DNA from: Stachybotrys elegans
Taxonomy: Eukaryota; Ascomycota; Sordariomycetes; Hypocreales; Stachybotryaceae
NCBI GenBank assembly: GCA_020746835.1
Contig: JAGPNK010000005.1
Location: 1,550,001 to 1,614,000, forward strand
Reading direction: 5' to 3'
Length of the DNA stretch: 64,000 nucleotides
Shown: piece by piece, positions 31,556-42,913 of the stretch
Layout: every line of letters starts with the position of its first letter
Position numbering within the stretch: the first letter of the stretch is position 1
Made by a program: the position numbers and the translations under genes
Notes under the pieces: model-generated
Database searches by the model: none
What the model saw: the letters and a program-made list of their open reading frames with translations, nothing else
What the model was told of the DNA's origin: nothing

Positions 31556-34500
31556 TTATTTCTTTGCTTTCGCCTTTGCCTTGCCTCGTCCTTTAGGCTT
31601 CACGTCTTCATCTTCGTCATCGTCCCCCTTGGCCTTCTTCTTGGGGGCCTTCTTGGGCTTGGCCTGCTTAATTAACTTGTCCTTCTTCAGATCAAGCTCA
31701 TCATCATCGGCCTCGGGTGCATCAACTAGCTCGGCGTCATCCTCTTCCTCTATAGCCTCTTCCAGGTCAGGCATTTCCTTGGCCATCTTCTTCGGGGCCA
31801 CCACGTTGCTCGCCCTCATGAATGGAACTGGGTGACTCATCGCGTTGTATCTGTTCAGAGTTAGCACAGGCCTGTCGGTAGCAGTCGAGCAGCTCACGTT
31901 CTGGTAAAGGCTGCCTTGACCTTGGTCTCGATCTGCACATGTTGCTCGTCCATAGACCCGACACCAAGCTCCTTGATGGCATCAAAATCCTCACGCGTGA
32001 GATAGTAGCTGTCCATGAGCTCAATAACGTCCTTGATGCACTCTTGACCATCTCTCTGTAGTCGGTGCACAAGCTGTGACCACAGGACCGGCATGTACTG
32101 CTGGCGGATTTCGTTATGATCGCCAGAGGACTGGAGTCGCATGTGAGAATGGATTTCGCGTACGTATCGTCCCAGCTTGCCGTATTTGCTATTGTTTCCG
32201 AGCCACGAGGTGAAGGTAGAACCCATCAGCTGGCCTGAGATGTAGCTTGCCGGGCGCACTGTGCTGAAGATGGCGTGTGTCGGCATGAGGCTCCAGTGTT
32301 GCTGCGGCCCGTGTATCATCCTATCTACCAGATCGCCGTCACTGATGCTCTCTGCTGCCTGGTCGAATAGCTCGAGGGTCTTCAAGCGGTGTTCACGCGC
32401 GTTTGAAGCCTTGCCGTTCAGTGCCATAGGCTTCGTACGGAGATAGTTTTCCTGGATCATTAGGTAGCTGAACTCGTGGTCGTTGAAGTAGAGCTCAATC
32501 TTGTCATTCAAAGTCGCCTTGCTTGCAGGTGCAAAGAGACCACCGCCAAGCATCTTCTGGCAGATATCCCAGGGCTTCAATACCACGTGTTTCTCCCATG
32601 CCTTGGACATGGCCTTGCTTTGATCGAAGTCCATGCTGGTCTGATCCAGCTTAGCCGTGGCGATCATGTTGATGATTTGCCGAATGTCCTTGTTGCTGCC
32701 CTCAATAAGGGCATCAACAACGGTAGGAGGAAGCTTGAGGCCTTCTCGGTGGCAGATGGTCATGATACGCGATCTGACCTGATCGACAGTAGGTCGCTGG
32801 AATCGGATATCAAAAGCTGCGTGGTCAAAGGGCTTCATCTTGGGCAGCCGTCGCTCGTTGCAAATGAGAATCATGGGCACTTCTGTCTTTTTGCAGAGTT
32901 TGGCTAGGGCGCCAACGCCTCCACGATCTCCTGCCGACATGCCGTCGACTTCGTCCATGATGAGAACAATCTTCTTCTTGGCGGCATCGACAGACTTGCC
33001 CTCTCCGGCAAAGTATCCCAGGAGAGAGGTGTTGTTCATGATTTCACGAATTCCATCCTCGACAAGCTTCTTGCTCCTGGTGTCGCTGGCATTACTCTCC
33101 AGCACGTCATATCCCTCCAACTTGGCGGCGAGGTGAGCGGCTGTGGTTTTGCCGATACCTGGTGGGCCTGAGATGATGATGGCTCGCTCAGCTCCCATGC
33201 CATCAGCTCCGCGACGACTGAAGTTGTATTTCTTGTTTTTCGGCCAGTCTCTGAGCCAAGCCTGGATCTTCTCGACATTTCCTTTGTTGCCACATATCTG
33301 ATTGATTTGCGTGGGCGCATATTTCGACGTCAGTAGCTGAGTGATGGGCGGCGCTGGCTTCGCTGGCGCCACAGGTTTTCCTGCCTCGCCGCGGGCTGCG
33401 GCAGCCTTCTTCGCAACGGCGGCTGCTTCGGCTTTTCGTGCCTTTTCCTCTGCTTCCATCTCGGCGATCTGTTTCTTGATCTTCTCCTCTTCCACCTTCT
33501 TCTTCTCTTGAGCCTTCAATGCGCCCTTGCCACCTCCACCATAGGCAGGGAGCTTCCGGATAAGGTCAAACAGACCATTCTCATCGATCGTCTTGATGCC
33601 GACCTCTTTGATTTTTGCCAATTTGCTTGGTCCGGCATCATCACCCAGGACAACAAAGCTTGTATTCCTGCTTGGCTGCCCAGTGACCTTTCCGCCATAC
33701 CGCTTAACAAGAGCCTGCGCCTCATCACGGCCTATTGTTTGAAGGATACCCGTGAAGACAAAGGTCAGGCCGCTAAGGCAGTCCTCCGCTCCTTCGGGCA
33801 GCTCGACGGACATACTGGGCTGTACCGCCGCGTTACCGCCGCCGGCTCCAGCCTTTCTCCAATCGAATTTGGCGTTTGGATCCTTGGGAGGTGGTGTCGG
33901 AGCGCGTACAGTCGCAACGCTGTTGAGGATATCTTGAATTTCCGCGTTTTCGGGCTCGGCCGCTTTGGGTGCTCGGGGTGCTCGTGGTTTGGGAGCAGCT
34001 TTCTTTCGGGGCGCTTCCTCCTCCTCATCCGGTTCGGGTTCTGGGGTCTTCCGCTTCTTGCTCAGAGACTTGGAATTGTTATCAGGCACGTTGAGTTTAC
34101 TGGCGGCTGACGGACGCCCACGAGAAGCGACACGCTTGGGTTGAGGGAGGTCCTCTTCAGATTCTTCGTCGACATAGTCATCATTCTTTCGCTTGCTTCT
34201 GCCTTTTGCGTCGGCAGCAAAAATGTCATCACCCTCCTCTTCGTCGTCGATGTAGGGGTCCTCGTCATCATCTGAGAGAACACGACGAGCTGAGCTCGTG
34301 GTTCTTTTTGAACCACGTCCATTCTGAGGGGCATCGACAGGCTTGGCTTCCGGTTGCTTATTTCGAGGGCTGGATCGAACCGGAACCTCGGTTTTTGTCT
34401 CGACTTTGACTGCCGGCTTTTTGGGAGTTTGGAGCTTGCTGCTTTTAGCATCCTTTGTGGAGGAAAAGTAGGCGTCCGGGGTGATGTCTACGCCTTCCGT

Positions 34501-34804
34501 CTCGTCTTTGAAGGGCTTCTTCTTCGGCGGTGCCTTGGTCGCTGGCTTCTTAGGTCTGCAAGTCGTTAGATCCTGACCATCAGGAGGAAGTGTACAAACG
34601 CACGGAGGAGCCTCGTCATCGTCACTATCCTCAACCACTTTTCGGCCTTGGGGAATTGGTAAGTCAAATATCCATCCGAGATTGCTCGCAAAATATCTTA
34701 CTTGCTCGCTTGTTCTTGGGAGCTTCTTGGGCCGGTTTTGGCGCAGGCTTCGCAGGTGCAGCGCCGCCCTTGGGGGCAAAGAAGGAACGAATATCGGCAG
34801 GCAT
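31556..34804 (-). CDS. RFC1: Replication factor C large subunit (Rfc1)
   Basis: Complement join 34804-34702, 34646-34604, 34555-31898, 31850-31556; 1032 aa. The N-terminus MPADIRSFFAPK is a PCNA-interacting (PIP-type) motif at the very start. A lysine-rich, acidic-patch linker follows. A BRCT domain lies at about residues 305-385 (CLSGLTFVFTGILQTIGRDE, YGGKVTG). The AAA+ ATPase has Walker A GPPGIGKTTAAH at about 510 and Walker B LIMDEVDGM at about 580. The Rfc1 C-terminal domain and a basic KAKAKK tail end the protein. Rfc1 is the large subunit of the clamp loader that opens PCNA and places it on primer-template junctions. Two introns of about 50 nt interrupt the linker near the start and one lies near the 3' end. 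A second clamp loader gene is 1.5 kb away. Confidence 0.96.
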
Positions 34805-35179
34805 TGTGCTGTGCGAAGAGACACAAATGCCGGAATCCTCCTTTATATATCACAGGTTGTGCTGCCTAGAGCTCGTATGACGACTTTGGTGTTATGTTAT
34901 TCTAGGCAGAAGTTCTAGTAAATACGACAAAAGGTGCGTGAGGCTCATGATAAAGTGGCACGGCCATTCACGCAAAGAAAGGTACCTCCAGGCATCTAAC
35001 GCGACATGACGCGCTAGACGTGACTGGTTTAATAGGCTAGGTACGTACCTATGTAGCCTTCATTTTCAGGCCCCACTAACTCTCCAGCCAGATTATCTAA
35101 GCTTTCAATTCAATCTGTCGTGATATTTTCTACGACCATCAAGGGAGGTCCAGTCCACGACAATTGGCAAGCCAGCGCC
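34805..35179. promoter_or_regulatory. Divergent promoter region of RFC1 and uL16m
   Basis: 375 bp between start codons. Contains AGGTACCT (34980-34987), two MCB-like CGCG cores, ACGCGA (34999-35004) and ACGCGC (35009-35014), and a perfect 14-bp palindrome TAGGTACGTACCTA (35038-35051). Confidence 0.55.
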
Positions 35180-35979
35180 ATGAAGCCAACCAGCACGTCG
35201 GCGCTCCTCGGAGCTTTTCGGGGACTGAGCCTCCACGCCCCCAGCCCGCTGCGACAGCTCAAGACCCCAATGCAGCAGCAGGTCACAGCTCTATGCCAAC
35301 TCAACAATGCGCGAGCATTCTCGACGACGACCTCCATGCTCGGAAACTGGCTGGAACCAGACCTGAACCGAAAGAAGAAGATGGCAAAGGGACGAGCACG
35401 CGTGCCTACCGGAGGTTCTACCAAGGGCACTACGGTGGTCTGGGGCGACTACGGACTGCGCATGGCTGACCACGACCGAAGAATCAGCGCCAAGCAGCTC
35501 AAGATGGCCGAGGACACAATCAAGAACCGACTTCGAGGTATCAAGTACCGCCTATACAAGCGCAAGTGCTGCAACGTTGGCGTCTACGTCAGCGGCAACG
35601 AGGTAAGGCGCGCTGCCCCTGATGGAAACGAAAATTGGCTGACGCTCTCCAGATGCGTATGGGTAAGGGCAAGGGTTCTTTCGACCATTGGGCAACGCGA
35701 ATGGCAGTAAGCCAGGTTTTGTTTGAGCTCAAGGGACAAATCCACGAGGCTGTTGTCCGCGATGCGTTCCGTCTGGCCGGAAACAAGCTGCCCGGCCAGT
35801 GGGAGTTCATCAAGAAGGGCGACCCTGCTGTTGTCGGCATGACGAAGTTGGACGGCGTGACGCTCGAGGAGCTGAAGAGGCCCCGACGCAAAATTGCACC
35901 CGTTGAGCTACTGAAGGCCTCGTCACCTACCACGGAAACTCAGGTTGGCAGCACATCCGACGCCTCGAAATCATCATAG
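35180..35979 (+). CDS. MRPL16: Mitochondrial large-subunit ribosomal protein uL16m
   Basis: Join 35180-35602, 35653-35979; 249 aa. The first about 50 residues form a basic presequence ending near ARAFSTTTSMLG. The uL16 fold follows from KKKMAKGRARVPTGGSTKGT, with GDYGLRMADHDRRISAKQ and, across the intron, MRMGKGKGSFDHWATRMAVSQVLFELKGQI. This MGKGKG loop is the segment that reaches toward the peptidyl transferase centre and A-site tRNA in the bacterial counterpart. A Ser/Thr-rich tail of about 20 residues ends the protein. The frame extends upstream only from a GTG, so the first ATG at 35180 is used. Co-directional with the small RFC gene, whose start is 370 bp downstream. Confidence 0.94.
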
Positions 35980-36270
35980 GAGAGCCCTTGCGCCAAAGAC
36001 CAGTGATCTGGATTGTACATTATTTGTCACCCAAGAAGCGAGGACGTAAGGTGGGGGTGGCCCTGTCAGAGTAGCACATGTAAAGAACGATTGAAACATA
36101 CCTATGACTAGAGATTGTATACGATGGATTGATTGTCTTCTGAGCAGCTGTGTCCCCTCATTGATACTCTTGAGGCCGATATGGTCCCTGGGTCAGATCA
36201 GTGGTGGTCCACTTTTTGCTACGGTACTTGGGTACCTATGTACCTTTGTACCAATTGAGCATCCCACTTT

Positions 36271-36289
36271 ACGCGTCAAGTTCACGCGT
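36271..36289 (+). promoter_or_regulatory. Two ACGCGT (MCB-type) boxes before the small RFC gene
   Basis: Perfect ACGCGT at 36271-36276 and 36284-36289, 61-79 bp before the start codon. ACGCGT is the MluI cell-cycle box bound by MBF in yeasts, where it drives G1/S expression of replication genes. Two copies 13 bp apart are unlikely by chance in a 370-bp spacer. Confidence 0.7.
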
Positions 36290-36349
36290 CGTCCTAAAAG
36301 TTCAAGCCGCTTCTCACACCTTTCCAAACCACAACGTCAGTCCGTCAAA

Positions 36350-37526
36350 ATGGCTCTTCTCGTCGATAAGCACCGGCCAAGGTCCCTCGATACCCTAACG
36401 TATCATCAGGATCTTTCAGACCGCCTCCAATCTCTGGTAAGCGCATGGCATTGGCAACCCATCATTCAAAAGCCAGGAGTGCTGACCCTCTGCCCAGGCT
36501 CAGAGCGGTGACTTTCCGCACCTCCTCGTGTACGGTCCATCTGGTGCCGGCAAGAAGACGAGAATCGTGGCAACCCTGAAGGAGCTTTACGGATCGGGTG
36601 TCGAGAAGATCAAGATTGATGCCCGAGTTTTCCAGACGACTAGCAACCGCAAGCTCGAGTTCAACATTGTTGCTTCGATATACCACCTCGAAATCACACC
36701 ATCCGACGTTGGCAACTATGACAGGGTGGTGATTCAGGACCTCCTGAAGGAGGTGGCCCAGACGCAGCAGGTCGACCAGTCAGCGAAGCAACGATTCAAG
36801 GTAGTGGTGATCAACGAGGCGGATCATCTCACCCGTGACGCACAGGCTGCACTTCGTCGAACGATGGAGAAGTACTCGCCCAACCTACGTCTTATCCTGC
36901 TCGCCAACTCGACGGCCAATATCATCGCACCGATTCGCTCCCGAACGCTGTTGGTTAGAGTACCTGCGCCAACCCACGATGAGATATGCAATGTGCTGGC
37001 ACATGTTGCCAAGAAGGAAAACTTCCCGGTGGTAGACGCTCTGCACCAGCGCATAGCAGAGGAGAGCGGGCGGAATCTGCGTAGAGCACTTCTCATGTAC
37101 GAGGCGGTCCATGCTCAAAAGTATGTGGTCTCTGCAGCTTGACATGATTTTGCCCGGTAGACTAACGCATGTTACAGTGAGAAAGTCACAGATAGCACAC
37201 CCATCCCGCCGGCAGACTGGGAGGCACTCATTGCACAAATTGCCAAAGAAATCGTCGAGGAGCACACACCCGCGAGGATCCTCCAAGTTCGCGCCAAGCT
37301 CTACGACCTCTTGACGCACTGCATACCCCCGACTATCATCCTCAAGACCTTGACATTCAGGTTGATTGCACTTATCGACGACGGCCTCAAGGGCGATGTG
37401 ATCAGGTGGTCGGCATTCTACGAGCATCGGATCAAGACGGGCACCAAGGTGATTTTCCACCTGGAGGCGTTTGTGGCCAAGTTTATGAGAATCTTGGAGA
37501 TGTACCTGATGAATATTGATTTGTGA
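36350..37526 (+). CDS. RFC5: Replication factor C small subunit (human RFC3 / yeast Rfc5 type)
   Basis: Join 36350-36436, 36498-37120, 37178-37526; 352 aa. It begins MALLVDKHRPRSLDTLTYH, as RFC small subunits do. Walker A is GPSGAGKKTR at about residues 43-52; the GKKTR form is the signature of the Rfc5 branch. Walker B reads VVINEADHLTRDAQAALRRT, with N in place of the first D, consistent with a subunit that does not hydrolyse ATP in the loader. The arginine-finger motif, usually S-R-C, reads SRT here (APIRSRTLLVRV). The collar domain fills the C-terminal third. It is part of the PCNA clamp loader and of checkpoint variants of it. Gene symbol follows the yeast name; in the human naming it is RFC3. 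Two MCB boxes lie just upstream. Confidence 0.95.
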
Positions 37527-40284
37527 GCTTGTATTGCGACATGAGGCGTTGGGCGTCTAAACTCGGAGACTCGGCAGGTGTTTGGAGGATGCAGGGTCAT
37601 GCTGGATCCAAGCCCGCGGTGCCAGCCATGTAGCCAGGTGGTAGGATTCACGAGACGGGAAATCCCAGTGTGACACGGCTTCCATGTGGCACGCCGCCAT
37701 GAGTACGTGTGTATAATAAATTACATCGACGCTCCTGCGGTATATGTATTGATAGCTGTCCCGTTGATTGAGATATGGGAGGCTCCTAAACCAGGCAGGT
37801 CTAATCAAACTGCTATAAGTGGAATCCCTTTATAACCGTGGTTATCACAACCAGTATGGACGGCAACGCCGAGGTACTCTGAGTGGCTACTGTTCACATG
37901 TGGATTGTTCCCATCGGCAGACGCGTGGCTCGGAACAGTGAGCGGGACCAGAGACACAATCTCCTAGGTAAGAACGGCAGACCAGAAACGGGCAGATGGG
38001 AGGAGCTGGACAGCCGGAGCGTCAGGCGGCCTAGCGGATGGGGCGGTTAGGTTTGTTTAGATGCGGGTGAATGGCGTGGTGGCGTCTTGTCCTGCGCTAG
38101 GTTGAGTTTATGGCTAAGATGGGGAGGGGAGGCTCTGTGATGCTGGCATCTGTCATGTCGCACAAAGGCGGTTGGGGCATCAAGAGAGTGAGTGAGTAGG
38201 TGGAAGCTGAGGGTTTAGGGTCATCTGCCACGCGAGATCAGCAGGAGGACGGACTCGGCAGCCCCCTCGGTTCGCGAATCGAGGAGGGTCTTGTTGTGTT
38301 CCGTCATTCACCACCACACAGTACATCAGCCTAGGGAAAGGCATCGGTGATGGGCGCCAACAGGTCGGTATCCAAGAGGCTACGGGCGAGCAGCAAATGG
38401 CATCACCATCACGTCTTCACCCCCTCTTAGCGCGCGGAGCCAGGGCGATCTGTCAGCGAGAGGGAAGCTTGAAGCGGACAAGATGTGCCCATCTAGAGTG
38501 CGGGCAGAATGCGGGGGAATTGGCGCCCCGAAGAAGGAGAACGGCTTTAGGTGGCAGCTTGGACTGGTGACAGCATTGTCAGCCATTTCCCAGGCTGGGC
38601 ATGCGTAATACCACGATCGATCACCGGCAGATGAGTTGTCTAAGGAAAGATAAGCAGCCAATGGTATGTGAGAGGGAGAGGAGGGCCCGGTGTGTCAATA
38701 ATTGGCAGGTCGCGGTGCATACCTCCTTCCTTGTTGTTCTTGTTGGTTGTGTGCGGATTACAGTGCATTTGCTGTCGTGGTGTGTAGTGGTGGATGATAT
38801 GGACGGAGTCTGTTGGTATGGGTCTGGATGGAGTCTTGTATGTACGTCTTGGTTATAATAATACATGTAGGTGCTTTCGGTGGAATAAAGAAGAATGGAA
38901 GACCGAAGCGAGTGGGGGGGGAAGCTCGATGATAGGCAGAGAGACGTCTTGGCCAAAACGTGTAATAGGCAGGACAATGGAGATAGCAGCGTTGCAGCAA
39001 GCAAGCTTTGAGGGCCCCAAGAGGCGAGAAGGGTGTCCACACGGGCGTTCGCATTGTTGGGTGGCAGGTGCAGGGGGGGTTGCATCGACCCGTAACAAGT
39101 AGGCAGAGGGTTGAGGCTTGAGGCATGACGATGTTGCATCGGATAACATGGTGGGATTGGTGGAGGGGCGCATGGGACTGCGATCACGGCCAGCAGCACT
39201 TGTAAGGCCGTCTACGCCATACTGGCAGCCGATGAGGACGAGCTGTGGCGAGGTTGCAAGTCATTGTGCATACAGAAGAGAGAGAGGATTGTCATCCATG
39301 ACAAAACCTGGCTCCACGGTCGAGGCCTCGAAGATGGCCCCCTCCCCTTCCTCTCCTTCCAATCTACTCAGGGTAGATAGGCCTGCAAGTTTCCACGAGG
39401 GCGGCGGCGACGACGACGACGACGCAGGGTCCACGATACTCCATCGAGGAGTGGGTTCCGTCAGGAAGGGCTACGGATACTTTTCGCCTATTCCAAATCT
39501 TGACCTTGCGTGAAATAAGAATCATACCGACACGACGGGGCCGCCTTATAGAGAGAGGCTCGGGTGTAGGGAACACCGGCTCTGGGTTGAAGGCTAGGGA
39601 ATTACCTAGGTAATATCGTCGTTTGCCTTTGCGGCCCCCGTCCGAGACGGCGTATTTCCTGTCTCGGAGCTGGGTTGCTCTACTGTCTGTTTAGCTTTGG
39701 GGGTTTGCCTCTGGCGCGCTTCGGGGGAAGGGAACGACAGCATCTCGCGGGTAATGGTAATGGTCTCTCGACTAGCACGAGGTAATAAGTGAGCCGTACC
39801 GGCACGTTGCACGGAAACGGGGCAAACACACGGGGTGTATACCCATGTCTGATGCCGATGTGTGTGATGGATGGCATGCTGCCTCGTCCCCGTCTGTGAC
39901 CTACGCAATATTTGTCGCGATGGACATAAAGCTTCACGCTCCCCCCCTCGTCCCTTGTGTCCCAGTCCTCGCCTCTCACTGCTTCCTCTACTTTGTGTAC
40001 CATATTCTCTCCATCCCATTACTCTATTATACCCATCATCACGCACACTACCACAGCCCCCCACTGCAGTTAGTAGCTATTCATCACTAACATTTTACTT
40101 ACTTTGCCTCCTCCCTCCGGCACGTCAGGCATACCTCGCTGTGTTGCGCTTTGCCCTAATTAACCAGCCTGGATTGCCAGCTGGGTACCCCGCAAAGCCG
40201 GAGCCGGAGACCCTGCGCAGCTTACGGGCAGCATCGGTAATTTACTTATAAAAGGTACCCCGCGGTAGCTCCCATCTGTCCGCC
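37527..40284. other. Intergenic region upstream of acetyl-CoA synthetase
   Basis: 2.76 kb without a recognisable gene. The last 500 bp look like a promoter and leader: CT-rich stretches, a TATA box and two CCCCGC sites. The open frame at 38621-39199 (-) lacks any recognisable feature. A GACGACGAC run lies at about 39408-39424. Confidence 0.6.
40184..40263 (+). promoter_or_regulatory. TATA box and duplicated GGTACCCCGC upstream of acetyl-CoA synthetase
   Basis: The 10-mer GGTACCCCGC occurs at 40184-40193 and again at 40254-40263, exactly 70 bp apart. Each contains CCCCGC, a match to the CreA carbon-catabolite repressor site (SYGGRG on the other strand). TATAAAAG lies at 40247-40254, directly against the second copy and only 31 bp before the first ATG. 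Repression of this gene by a good carbon source is known in related fungi; binding here is inferred. Confidence 0.55.
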
Positions 40285-42913
40285 ATGGCCACGGAAACTG
40301 TCACCACCACCACCACCACCACCAACTCCTCCTTTGCAAACGCCATGGCCCCCGAACCCATGGATACCGACCAGCAGGACAAGCCCAAGGCGCCCGTCGT
40401 CGCCGAGGCGCACCAGGTCGACACATTCCGTGAGTTACATCCTCAGCCCACCCTCGCCCTGTCAGAATCAAAACGACGGAAATGCTAATTCGACTCTACA
40501 GACCCTCCCCAGAAAATGCTCGCCAGTACGTCCCGTCCCACCCAATCCCCAATCCCCAATTCCCAATCTCGGTGCTACTTTACCACCTCGGTAGCATCGA
40601 TCCAAAAACCTCTGACGTCGTACCCTTGCACTTGGGTTGCATTGGGGAGAATGCAGTCGTGACAAACTCCCCTCCAAGCCTGCCAATTACATCAATCGCG
40701 CCCATAGCTTGGACCTGTTAGGCTAACAAACCCCCCCGCCATCACGCGCAGAGCACCCTAGCAAGCCCCACCTCGCCAGTAAGTCCTCTGCAGCCAGCTC
40801 CCTTCAACCGAGAATAGCTTCAATAACCTTAACCTTCCCCTCCAGATCTCGAGGAGTACCAGAAGCTGTACAAGCAGTCCATCACCGAGCCCGAGGTCTT
40901 CTGGGCCGACCGGGCCCACGAGCTGCTAACATGGACCCGCGACTTCGACACCGTCAAGAGCGGCTCCTTTGCCCACGGCGACATCTCGTGGTTCCTCGAG
41001 GGTCAGCTCAATGCCGCCTACAACTGCGTCGACCGCCATGCCTTCAAGGACCCTGAACGAGTCGCCATCATCTACGAGGCCGATGAGCCCGGCGACGGCC
41101 GCAACGTCACCTACAGCGAGCTGCTGCGCCAGGTCTCCAAGACGGCCTGGGTCCTCAAGTCCATGGGCATCCGCAAGGGCGACACTGTCGCCATCTACCT
41201 GCCCATGATTCCCGAGGCCCTCGTCGCCATGCTGGCCTGCGTCCGCATCGGCGCCATCCACTCCGTCGTCTTTGCCGGCTTCTCCTCCGACTCCCTCCGC
41301 GACCGCGTGCTCGACGGCAAGTCCAAGGTCGTCATCACCACCGACGAGGGCAAGCGCGGTGGCAAGCTGATTGGCACCAAGAAGATTGTCGACGACGCCC
41401 TCAAGCAGTGCCCAGACGTCACCCACGTCCTCGTCTACAAGCGCACCGGCGCCGACGTCCCCATGACCCCCAACCGCGACTGGTGGTGGCACGAGGAGGT
41501 CGACAAGTGGCCCAGCTACATCCCCCCCGAGCCCATGAACTCGGAGGACCCTCTCTTCCTGCTCTACACGTCTGGCTCGACAGGAAAGCCCAAGGGTGTC
41601 ATGCACACCACGGCCGGCTACCTGCTCGGCGCAGCCATGACGGGCAAGTACGTCTTCGACATTCACGACGGAGACCGCTACTTCTGCGGCGGCGACGTGG
41701 GCTGGATCACGGGACACACGTACGTCGTCTACGCTCCGCTGCTGCTTGGCGTCACGACAGTCGTCTTCGAGGGAACCCCGGCCTACCCCAACTTTTCCAG
41801 ATACTGGGATATTATCGACCAGCACAAGGTCACCCACTTCTACGTCGCCCCTACTGCTCTGCGGCTGCTGAAGCGCGCCGGTGACGAGCATGTGCGCGGC
41901 GCGATGAAGGACCTTCGTGTCCTGGGCTCCGTGGGAGAGCCCATCGCGGCCGAAATCTGGAAGTGGTACTTTGAGGTTGTCGGCAATGAGGAGGCGCAGA
42001 TTGTCGATGTAAGTTGGCGCAACCCCGCCACCATCATTGGACATGGACTAACCAAAATGTCAAAACAGACGTACTGGCAAACCGAGACGGGCTCCAACAT
42101 CATTGCTCCCCTGGCAGGTGTCACGCCGACAAAGCCTGGAAGCGCCTCTTTGCCCTTCTTCGGCATCGAGCCTGCCATCATCGACCCCGTGTCCGGCGAG
42201 GAGATTCATGGCAACGACGTCGAGGGTGTGCTAGCCATCAAGCAAGCATGGCCCAGCATGACCCGTACCGTCTGGGGCGCCCACAAGCGATACATGGACA
42301 CTTACCTCAACGTGTACAAGGGCTACTATGTGAGTTTCATGACCAGCCAGCTGGGCTTGAGCGTATCCGCTGACAAGGCATGTGCAGTTCACTGGCGACG
42401 GTGCTGGCCGAGACCACGAGGGCTTCTATTGGATCCGTGGACGTGTGGATGATGTCGTCAACGTCAGCGGTCACCGTCTTTCCACGGCAGAGATCGAGGC
42501 TGCGCTGATCGAGCACCACGCCGTGGCCGAGGCGGCCGTGGTCGGCGTGGCAGACGAGCTCAGCGGCCAGGCCGTCAACGCGTTTGTGGCGCTCAAGGAC
42601 GGCAACGAGTCCACCGAGCAGCTGCGAAAGGACTTCATCATGCAGGTGCGCAAGAGCATCGGTCCGTTTGCGGCACCCAAGGCCGTCTACATCGTGCCAG
42701 ATCTCCCCAAGACGCGCAGCGGAAAGATTATGCGCCGCATCCTGAGAAAGATCCTGGCGGGCGAGGAGGATCAGCTGGGAGACATTACCACGGTAGGTTT
42801 TCCCATACACACTTGCCAAGAGAGAATAGGGCAACTAACGTACAGTGTAGCTCTCGGACCCTAGCATCGTGGAAAAGATTATCGCCAACGTACACTCATC
42901 CAGGGCGAAATAA
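40285..42913 (+). CDS. facA: Acetyl-CoA synthetase (AMP-forming)
   Basis: Join 40285-40429, 40502-40525, 40752-40778, 40846-42008, 42069-42329, 42388-42792, 42851-42913; 695 aa from the first ATG. Converts acetate, ATP and CoA to acetyl-CoA via acetyl-AMP, mainly in the cytosol, feeding lipid synthesis, the glyoxylate cycle and histone acetylation. Visible motifs are the P-loop [11 protein letters not shown] at about 305, [29 protein letters not shown] at about 453, the hinge and catalytic [20 protein letters not shown], and [16 protein letters not shown] with the lysine that is acetylated in the family. The 5' end is cut into tiny exons (24 and 27 nt) around a 226-nt intron; the joined reading [20 protein letters not shown] matches the family closely. 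The first 20 residues (Thr-rich) may not be translated, because M21 fits the TATA position and family length better. Confidence 0.94.

Noticed and set aside
38621..39199. 192-codon minus-strand open frame upstream of acetyl-CoA synthetase
   Set aside because: Ser/Thr/Pro/Leu-rich without any motif; lies in sequence with promoter-like composition.
40926..42044. 372-codon minus-strand open frame opposite acetyl-CoA synthetase
   Set aside because: Gly/Val/Asp-rich shadow without any domain; the plus strand holds a complete enzyme.
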